From Thamnocephalis sphaerospora (Eukaryota > Zoopagomycota > Zoopagomycetes > Zoopagales > Sigmoideomycetaceae): DNA of 28,406 bases. Shown here piece after piece: positions 28,125 through 28,406 of this stretch. Each line of letters begins with the position of its first letter. Within the stretch, counting starts at the first letter, position 1. The DNA lies in assembly GCA_003614735.1 (NCBI GenBank), contig KZ992583.1:1-28406 (forward strand), read 5' to 3'. The translations under genes were made by a program, and so were the position numbers. The notes under the pieces were generated by a model. That model made no database searches and had not been told where the DNA came from. It worked only from the letters and a program-made list of their open reading frames with translations.

Positions 28125-28199
28125 GCGGTCGTTTAGCCTAGTGTGTTAGGCGTCCGTCTCGAGTCATCAAGGCTCCGGGTTCGAATCTCGCTGTCCGCG
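28125..28199 (+). other. tRNA-like sequence with a disrupted anticodon stem
   Basis: The element has a good A box (TAGCCTAGTGTG) and B box (GGTTCGAATC) at tRNA spacing. Its acceptor stem GCGGTCG/TGTCCGC has one T-T mismatch, and its T arm CCGGG/CTCGC has one G-T wobble and one outer mismatch. The 22 nt between the D and T stems equal a type I anticodon arm plus variable loop. However, the presumed stem TCCGT/CATCA barely pairs around loop CTCGAGT. No T run follows on the + strand, so a normal Pol III stop is missing. It may be a decayed tRNA, a tRNA-derived repeat head, or an unusual tRNA; amino-acid identity cannot be assigned. Confidence 0.4.
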
Positions 28200-28237
28200 G
28201 AATTTGCTCCAATCCCTGAAAGGGGAAAAAATTCAAT

Positions 28238-28354
28238 CTAGCCAATCAAGGCCTTCAACTTGCCTTCAGCTTGGGTGGTGTAGCGAGCCACTGTTTCAAG
28301 ATCCTCGTCCGCTCCGCTAGCGTTCTTGTGCTCCGACAGCAAGTCAGCGAGCCG
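28238..28354 (-). CDS. C-terminal exon of an unidentified gene (partial)
   Basis: On the minus strand a likely acceptor (CCTGATTAG) is followed by 38 codons and a TAG stop. The encoded tail begins RLADLLSEHKNASGADEDLE and ends TQAEGKLKALIG: charged, probably helical, and ordinary in composition. The in-frame TAG directly before the exon means the preceding sequence must be intronic if this exon is real. The rest of the gene lies beyond the window's right edge. I do not recognise the family. Confidence 0.4.
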   Translation of the reverse strand, partial: RLADLLSEHKNASGADEDLETVARYTTQAEGKLKALIG

Positions 28355-28406
28355 CTAATCAGGCTGGGTGTGTGGCGCCAGGCGCCCCATGAGCTCACAA
28401 TAAATC

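Overview
The window is a compact, gene-dense and intron-rich nuclear DNA segment from a eukaryote, most likely a fungus outside the well-known yeasts. An early-diverging lineage (zoopagomycete or chytrid-like) would fit, but the sequence alone does not settle it. Introns are mostly 56-106 nt, with GTANGT or GTGAGT donors, CTAAC or CTGAC-like branch sites close to the acceptor, and YAG or occasionally AAG acceptors. Gene models below were built by joining exons so that codon phase closes exactly and the protein matches its family.

Layout, left to right. 360-1859 (-): Dom34/Pelota, the ribosome-rescue factor, 6 exons. 1860-3606: mostly unassigned, ending in a degenerate (+) reading region that resembles the next gene. 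3782-5239 (-): intronless F-box protein. 5673-10315 (-): muskelin (discoidin, LisH/CTLH region, Kelch), 14 exons, with a very Asp-rich insert. 10681-11877 (+): intronless phosphoserine aminotransferase. 12066-13268 (-): isoprenylcysteine carboxyl methyltransferase (Ste14/ICMT), 4 exons. 13726-14163 (+): UPF0390/DUF2462 small basic protein, 3 exons. 14641-16000 (-): fibrillarin, 3 exons. 16338-24518 (-): the spliceosome core protein Prp8, 14 exons, about 2408 aa. 24519-25735: gene-free spacer. 25736-27543 (+): 4-coumarate-CoA-ligase-like AMP-binding enzyme, 3 exons. 27971-28042 (-): tRNA-Asp(GTC). 28125-28199 (+): a tRNA-like sequence with a broken anticodon stem. 28238-28354 (-): last exon of an unidentified gene that runs off the window.

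These are mostly housekeeping genes from unrelated pathways: translation quality control, serine synthesis, CaaX protein methylation, rRNA 2'-O-methylation and pre-mRNA splicing. There is no operon logic. Head-to-head pairs that may share promoters are muskelin/SER1 (365 bp), STE14/UPF0390 (457 bp) and PRP8/acyl-CoA synthetase (1217 bp). No mobile element, CRISPR array or clearly new multi-gene system is visible. The most unusual items are the Asp-rich tract in muskelin, the altered active-site motifs of the acyl-CoA synthetase-like protein, the decayed F-box relative, and the tRNA-like element.
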